Origin: an uncultured Bacteroides sp.
Lineage (GTDB): Bacteria; Bacteroidota; Bacteroidia; Bacteroidales; Bacteroidaceae
Direction of reading: 5' to 3'
Assembly: GCA_945833835.1 (NCBI GenBank)
Contig: CAMAFR010000014.1
Location: 1 to 54,793 of the forward strand
DNA: 54,793 nt
Positions 50,433 through 54,793 of the stretch are shown piece after piece. The notes below the pieces were generated by a model that had not been told where the DNA came from, ran no database searches, and saw nothing but the letters and a program-made list of their open reading frames with translations. Position numbers and translations under genes: made by a program. Every line of letters begins with the position of its first letter. Position 1 is the first letter of the stretch.

Positions 50433-51166
50433 TACGGAAAATTCTCATACTCTTGGCCTTGATACTCTCCTCTGCCTATTTGGTGGTGGCAGTCACCGTG
50501 TTCAACGGAAAGCCCACCACGCAGGTGTGCAAGAGTATAGAATTGAACATGAAAGACAGCTCCGAATGCAGTTTTGTCAATCATGCCGAAATCACGTCCT
50601 TGCTCAAGCGTAACAAGCTCTACCCCATCAACCAACCACTGAAGGACATCAATATACGCCTGCTGGAAGAAGCCATCAGGCAACATCCCTTCGTGAAGAC
50701 CGCCGAATGTTTCTTCACTTCGGGAGGAAACGTAGCCGCCAACATCTACCAACGCATTCCGATTCTGCGCATCATGGGCAACAACGGTGAAGACTATTAT
50801 CTGGACAATGAGGGACAAATCATGGTAGCCCCTGGTAAAAGTGTCCAGGTCGCGGTAGCGACAGGCAACATTGACCGTCATTTCGCCCAAACGGAATTGT
50901 ATGAATTAGGGAAATACCTCCAAAACCATCCTTTCTGGGAAGCACAGATTGAGCAAATCAACGTCACTGCCCGGAAAGAGCTGGAATTGGTGCCCAGAGT
51001 AGGGAACCACCTATTATTTTTAGGAAAACCGGGAGATTATAACGAGAAATTCACTAAATTGCAGACCTTTTACGAGAAAGCGCTGAACAAAGTGGGCTGG
51101 AACAAATACAGCCGCATCAGCATTGAATTTACGAATCAGATAATTTGTACTAAAAAAGAGAAATAA
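50429..51166 (+). CDS. ftsQ: Cell division protein FtsQ
   Basis: A 245-residue bitopic inner-membrane protein of the divisome. It has a transmembrane helix (about 4-22) and a periplasmic POTRA-like region (about 35-110, with the pattern NKLYPINQPLKDINIRLLEE and IRQHPFVKTAECFF). A beta domain follows with YYLDNEGQIM, typical of FtsQ/DivIB. It overlaps murC by four bases and precedes ftsA by six. Sequence identity in this family is low, so topology and place carry the call. Confidence 0.9.
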   Translation: MIRKILILLALILSSAYLVVAVTVFNGKPTTQVCKSIELNMKDSSECSFVNHAEITSLLKRNKLYPINQPLKDINIRLLEEAIRQHPFVKTAECFFTSGGNVAANIYQRIPILRIMGNNGEDYYLDNEGQIMVAPGKSVQVAVATGNIDRHFAQTELYELGKYLQNHPFWEAQIEQINVTARKELELVPRVGNHLLFLGKPGDYNEKFTKLQTFYEKALNKVGWNKYSRISIEFTNQIICTKKEK

Positions 51167-51172
51167 AGAGAT

Positions 51173-52777
51173 ATGGCAGTTACAGATTTTATAGTAGCAA
51201 TCGAACTTGGTTCCACCAAGATAACAGGCGTAGCCGGAAAGAAGAATGCCGATGGCAGCATTCAGATACTGGCCTATGCCAGCGAAAAATCATCCGACTG
51301 TATCAAGAAAGGGGCTATATGCAATCTTGACAAGACCACCCAACTGATTACGACCGTAATCAGCCAGTTGGAAGAGATGTTGCAGGCCTCCATCAAGAAA
51401 GTCTACGTAGGCTTAGGAGGACAGTCGGTCCGCAGCATCCGGAACACCGAAAGCAAAAAATTAGAAGACGATACCAGAATCTCCCAGGCCCTCATCGATG
51501 CCATGATGAAGCGCAACCTGGAACTTCCCTTAATTGACCAAGAAATACTGGCTGTAGAAGCACAAGAATATAAAATCGGCAACAACCAGCTGACCACGGA
51601 GCCGGTCGGGATTCCTACCGACCATATAGAAGGACATTTCCTGAACATCATCGGGCGGAACACCTTGAAGAACTACATCCGCCAGTGTTTCCGCCAGGCA
51701 GGAGCCGGCTATGAGATTGCCGATTACGTCATCTCCCCCATCGCCACCGCCCAAGCAGTACTCACTGCCAGCGAGAAACGGTCGGGATGTGTCCTCGTCG
51801 ATTTCGGTGCGGAGACAACGACTGTCACAGTCTACAAGAACAACATCCTGCGCCACTTGGCTGTCATTCCATTGGGAGGCAACAACATCACCAAAGACCT
51901 TTGCAGCCAGCAGATGGAAGAAGAAGAGGCAGAACAGTTCAAGCTGACATTTGGCAGTGCCTATACAGCCACATCGGAAAACGAAGACGATGCCAACCGT
52001 GAATACAGTCTGGACGGTAAGGTATCCATCCGCGCCTACAAGCTGGAAGACATTGTCGAGGCCCGTGTGGAAGAAATCCTACAGAATGTCAGCAACCAGA
52101 TTCTTCTGTCCGACTACAACGACAAGTTGTTGGCCGGTGCCATCCTTACCGGCGGAGCCGCTAATCTGGCCAACATGGAAGAGGCTTTCAGCCGCATCAC
52201 CAAGATAGAGAAAGTGCGGACGGCATTGACCTCCAACATCGAGCTGGTGGGCTATGCCAACCTGATTTTCCAAAACGGCAGCCAGAACACACTGATTGGC
52301 CTGCTTGCTACCGGCAAAGACAACTGTTGCAAGATAGACCCACGCCGCCAACAGCTCGACTTCATCTCGGACATCCAGGAGAAACAGGATGAGGAGGCAC
52401 GCCGGCAAGAGGAAGAAGCACACCGACAGGCTGAAGAAGCCAAACGGAAAGCCGACGAAGCCAAACGGAAGGCCGATGAGGAAGCCCGCCTGAAGAAACT
52501 GGAGGAAGACCGCATCCAGCAGGAACAGATGCGCCTGGAACGCCGACGCAGAGAATGCGAAGCATTGATTGCCGCAGCTACCAGCCACATGAACAAGAAA
52601 GAATTCAAAGCCGCTCTGGCCAAGGCCCGCGAGGCACAGAACATGAGCGTTTTTGAGAAATCAGAGGAAATTGACACGCTGATAACCACTATCAGCCGCC
52701 TGAAGGAAGAGAACAACCCGTTCAAACGTTTCATCAACCGACTGAGAGACGGAGCCGACGAGATTATGAAAGATTAA
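51173..52777 (+). CDS. ftsA: Cell division protein FtsA with long C-terminal coiled coil
   Basis: FtsA is the actin-like ATPase that ties FtsZ to the membrane. Residues 1-385 match the usual fold: IELGSTKITG phosphate loop, the VDFGAETTTV loop at 209-218 and GGAANL near 327-332. The protein is 534 residues, over 100 longer than E. coli FtsA. The extra part is a highly charged helix (about 402-465, rich in Glu, Ala, Lys and Arg), a short helical repeat, and a final basic amphipathic helix (515-534, NPFKRFINRLRDGADEIMKD) that should bind the membrane. So the membrane tether is set far from the core. Confidence 0.95.
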   Translation: MAVTDFIVAIELGSTKITGVAGKKNADGSIQILAYASEKSSDCIKKGAICNLDKTTQLITTVISQLEEMLQASIKKVYVGLGGQSVRSIRNTESKKLEDDTRISQALIDAMMKRNLELPLIDQEILAVEAQEYKIGNNQLTTEPVGIPTDHIEGHFLNIIGRNTLKNYIRQCFRQAGAGYEIADYVISPIATAQAVLTASEKRSGCVLVDFGAETTTVTVYKNNILRHLAVIPLGGNNITKDLCSQQMEEEEAEQFKLTFGSAYTATSENEDDANREYSLDGKVSIRAYKLEDIVEARVEEILQNVSNQILLSDYNDKLLAGAILTGGAANLANMEEAFSRITKIEKVRTALTSNIELVGYANLIFQNGSQNTLIGLLATGKDNCCKIDPRRQQLDFISDIQEKQDEEARRQEEEAHRQAEEAKRKADEAKRKADEEARLKKLEEDRIQQEQMRLERRRRECEALIAAATSHMNKKEFKAALAKAREAQNMSVFEKSEEIDTLITTISRLKEENNPFKRFINRLRDGADEIMKD

Positions 52778-52815
52778 AATAGTACATTCACCCCAAAAAT
52801 AGCAAACGAAGAATT

Positions 52816-54126
52816 ATGTCTGACGAATCAACAATGCCCTTCGATTTTCCGAAGAACCTGCCGAGCATCATCAAGGTAATAGGCGTAGGTGGTGGCGGTG
52901 GTAACGCAGTCAATCATATGTATCGAGAAGGCATACACGATGTTACGTTCGTGGTATGCAACACCGATAACCAGGCACTCGAAGAGTCGCCCGTACCCAT
53001 CAAGCTCCAGTTGGGCAAAGAAGGTCTGGGAGCAGGCAACCGTCCGGAACGTGCCCGCGCCGCCGCCGAAGAAAGCATAGAAGACGTGAAACAAATGTTG
53101 AACGACGGCAGCTGCCGCATGGCCTTCATCACAGCCGGTATGGGGGGAGGTACAGGAACCGGTGCTGGTCCCATCGTAGCCAAAACCGCCAAGGAAATGA
53201 ACATCCTGACCGTAGGAATCGTCACGATTCCTTTCCTGTTCGAAGGATATGTGAAAATCGACCAGGCACTGGATGGTGTGGAAGAGATGAGCAAACACGT
53301 CGATGCCTTGCTGGTCATCAACAACGAGCGCCTGCGCGATGTCTATTCGGATATCAGCGTCATGAACGCTTTTGGGAAAGCAGACGACACCCTGTCCATC
53401 GCCGCCAAAAGCATCGCCGAAATCATCACCCTGCGCGGTATCATCAACCTGGACTTCAACGATGTACGCACGGTACTGAAAGACGGCGGTGTAGCCATCA
53501 TGAGTACTGGCTATGGGGAAGGAGAAGGACGTGTGGCACAAGCCATCAACGGTGCCCTTCACTCGCCGCTCCTCAACAACAACGACATCTACAATTCCAA
53601 GAAAGTGCTCTTCGTCATCACCTATAGCCCCAACAGCGAACTGATGATGAATGAAATGGATGAAATCAATGACTTCATGAGCCACTTCGGGAAAGGGGTG
53701 GAAACCAAATGGGGACTCTACACTGATGACACCCTGGACCAGAAAGTGAAATTCACCATCCTGGCCACCGGATTCGGCATCAAGGACGTACCCGGTATGG
53801 ACAACGTGCTCAAAAAACGTTCGGCCGAAGAACAGAAGAAACTGGACGAGCAGGAAGAAGAAGAGCAGAAACGCGATGAGCGAAGAAGCGAATACTATGG
53901 CCCGCAAATCAACAACAAGGTCAACCGCAAACGCCGCCATAACATCTACATCTTCACGCCCGAGGATTTGGACAATGACGACATTATCAGTATGGTCGAC
54001 ACGACTCCCACCTTCCAGCGCAGCAAAGCCGTCCTGCAAGGCATCCAGTCGAGGGCCAATGCCGAAGAACAGGTCACCTCATCCAAACCAGACACCAACA
54101 CTGGGTCCATCACCATCAACTTCTAA
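52816..54126 (+). CDS. ftsZ: Cell division GTPase FtsZ
   Basis: FtsZ is the tubulin-like GTPase that forms the Z ring. The 436-residue protein has the GTP loop GGGTGTG (110-116), NTDNQAL, and the T7 loop NLDFNDVRTV with Asp213 and Asp216. After the globular part (about 15-325) comes a charged linker (about 335-375). A TPTFQR motif (397-402) resembles the conserved FtsA/ZipA-binding peptide, but it is 34 residues before the end rather than at the tail. A 38-base gap separates it from ftsA. Confidence 0.97.
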   Translation: MSDESTMPFDFPKNLPSIIKVIGVGGGGGNAVNHMYREGIHDVTFVVCNTDNQALEESPVPIKLQLGKEGLGAGNRPERARAAAEESIEDVKQMLNDGSCRMAFITAGMGGGTGTGAGPIVAKTAKEMNILTVGIVTIPFLFEGYVKIDQALDGVEEMSKHVDALLVINNERLRDVYSDISVMNAFGKADDTLSIAAKSIAEIITLRGIINLDFNDVRTVLKDGGVAIMSTGYGEGEGRVAQAINGALHSPLLNNNDIYNSKKVLFVITYSPNSELMMNEMDEINDFMSHFGKGVETKWGLYTDDTLDQKVKFTILATGFGIKDVPGMDNVLKKRSAEEQKKLDEQEEEEQKRDERRSEYYGPQINNKVNRKRRHNIYIFTPEDLDNDDIISMVDTTPTFQRSKAVLQGIQSRANAEEQVTSSKPDTNTGSITINF

Positions 54127-54181
54127 GGGAAGAGCTCGGATTGTAGACACTTATCAACCAACAACACTAATCATAAACCGT

Positions 54182-54631
54182 ATGGATTTATTTGAACAAA
54201 TCAGCAACGATATCAAAGAAGCGATGAAGGCCAAGGACAAAGTGCGTCTGGAAACCTTGCGCAACATCAAGAAGTGCTTCCTCGAAGCCAAGACGGCTCC
54301 GGGAGCCAACGATACCCTGACCAATGACGCAGCACTGAAAATCATGCAGAAACTGGTCAAACAAGGAAAAGACTCAGCCGCTGTCTATGAAGGACAAGGC
54401 CGTGCCGACCTGGCCGAAGCGGAAATGGCCCAAGTGCGTGTCATCGAGACCTATCTGCCCCAACAGCTTTCTGCCGAAGAACTGGAAAGCCGGCTGAAAG
54501 AAATCATCGCCCGTGTGGGAGCCACTTCGGGCAAAGAAATGGGCAAGGTAATGGGTGTCGCCTCCAAAGAACTGGCCGGTCTGGCCGAAGGACGTGCCAT
54601 CTCTGCCAAAGTAAAGGAACTGCTGGGATAA
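54182..54631 (+). CDS. GatB/YqeY domain protein
   Basis: A 149-residue protein of the YqeY family, related to the C-terminal domain of GatB. It is all helical, with the LFEQISNDIKEAMKAKDKVR start, the ETYLPQQLS block and the MGKVMGVASKEL-GLAEGRAIS end typical of the family. The function is not well known; a role near tRNA-dependent amidation is suggested only by domain kinship. It lies 55 bases after ftsZ, as in other Bacteroidetes. The start ATG at 54182 is clear. A longer frame that runs back over ftsZ is out of frame with ftsZ and not real. Confidence 0.92.
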   Translation: MDLFEQISNDIKEAMKAKDKVRLETLRNIKKCFLEAKTAPGANDTLTNDAALKIMQKLVKQGKDSAAVYEGQGRADLAEAEMAQVRVIETYLPQQLSAEELESRLKEIIARVGATSGKEMGKVMGVASKELAGLAEGRAISAKVKELLG

Positions 54632-54662
54632 CCAACCTCCGGCTATCCTCCAGCCATCATCA

Positions 54663-54705
54663 CAACGCTTCCGGTGGACCCTGTCCAGGCCAACCGGAAG
54701 CGTTG
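54663..54705 (+). terminator. Hairpin after yqeY
   Basis: CAACGCTTCCGGT (54663-54675) pairs perfectly with 54693-54705 across a 17-base loop. Only GCTGGTTAT follows, so a clear U-tract is lacking, but place and stem strength fit the end of the division cluster transcript. The rest, to 54793, shows no gene I can support. Confidence 0.55.
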
Positions 54706-54793
54706 CTGGTTATCGCCCGCCACCACGATGGCATATACCGGGTCAGTAGAAATTTAGTGGGGATATGCATACAAGTTAGCGAGTCTGAAGAGG

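Noticed and set aside
53876..54631. A 251-codon frame that would make yqeY overlap ftsZ.
   Set aside because: The extra N-terminal part reads ftsZ DNA in the wrong frame. The YqeY family start is at 54182.
54706..54793. A minus-strand open frame entering from the right edge and ending near 54660.
   Set aside because: The peptide has no family look and crosses the hairpin after yqeY. It may be a shadow or a gene end, but nothing supports a call.

Overview
The window reads as chromosomal DNA of a Bacteroidales species, most likely family Bacteroidaceae. Evidence: the DUF177-rpmF-fabH-era-der and rsmH-to-ftsZ gene orders, a fused fucokinase/GDP-fucose pyrophosphorylase (Fkp), glycine-lipid acyltransferases, many lipoproteins with SPII lipoboxes, and promoters of the Bacteroides form (TTG, about 20 bases, then TAnnTTTG). 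The core genes look GC-rich for the group (many 60-base samples exceed 55%). This suggests a higher-GC lineage rather than B. fragilis or B. thetaiotaomicron; the genus cannot be fixed by eye.

Layout. 1-2996 (minus): yceD/DUF177, rpmF, terminator, fabH, era and the first codons of der, a ribosome/fatty-acid/GTPase housekeeping group. 3293-5660 (plus): two tandem nagA paralogues. 5661-6318: no gene, but a dense set of REP-like inverted repeats between convergent units. 6319-18768 (minus): the accessory part, nine co-directional genes. Seven carry an N-terminal DUF4493-type module, four carry a C-terminal PCMD-type module, and one encodes an outer-membrane beta-barrel. Upstream, in the same direction, lie a LytTR response regulator and a TPR/LytS-type sensor kinase, each with its own promoter, which are the obvious candidate regulators of the operon.

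22307-24427: gdhA, preceded by three 15-bp palindromes at exact 23-bp spacing, and followed by a noncoding stretch with its own minus-strand promoter and several complementary segments, a candidate structured RNA. 24428-30977 (plus): Wza-like SLBB export protein, Wzz-like chain-length protein and Fkp, a surface-polysaccharide and fucosylation unit. 30983-35399 (minus): dut, a TPR lipoprotein, a DUF4292 lipoprotein and an EnvC-like amidase activator. 35506-36837 (plus): dGTPase. 36859-38693 (minus): glsA-glsB, glycine-lipid synthesis.

38986-54631 (plus): the division and cell-wall cluster rsmH-ftsL-ftsI-murE-mraY-murD-ftsW-murG-murC-ftsQ-ftsA-ftsZ, then yqeY. No mraZ precedes it.

The most interesting part is the DUF4493/PCMD operon. 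All seven DUF4493 proteins are predicted lipoproteins with a conserved arginine, followed in most by Ala-Val/Ala, 25-33 residues after the lipidated cysteine. This matches the geometry of the Arg-Ala processing site of Bacteroidales type V pilins such as FimA. Together with the modular, compositionally mosaic C-terminal domains and the barrel protein, it suggests a surface appendage or adhesin system under LytTR control. That function is inference.
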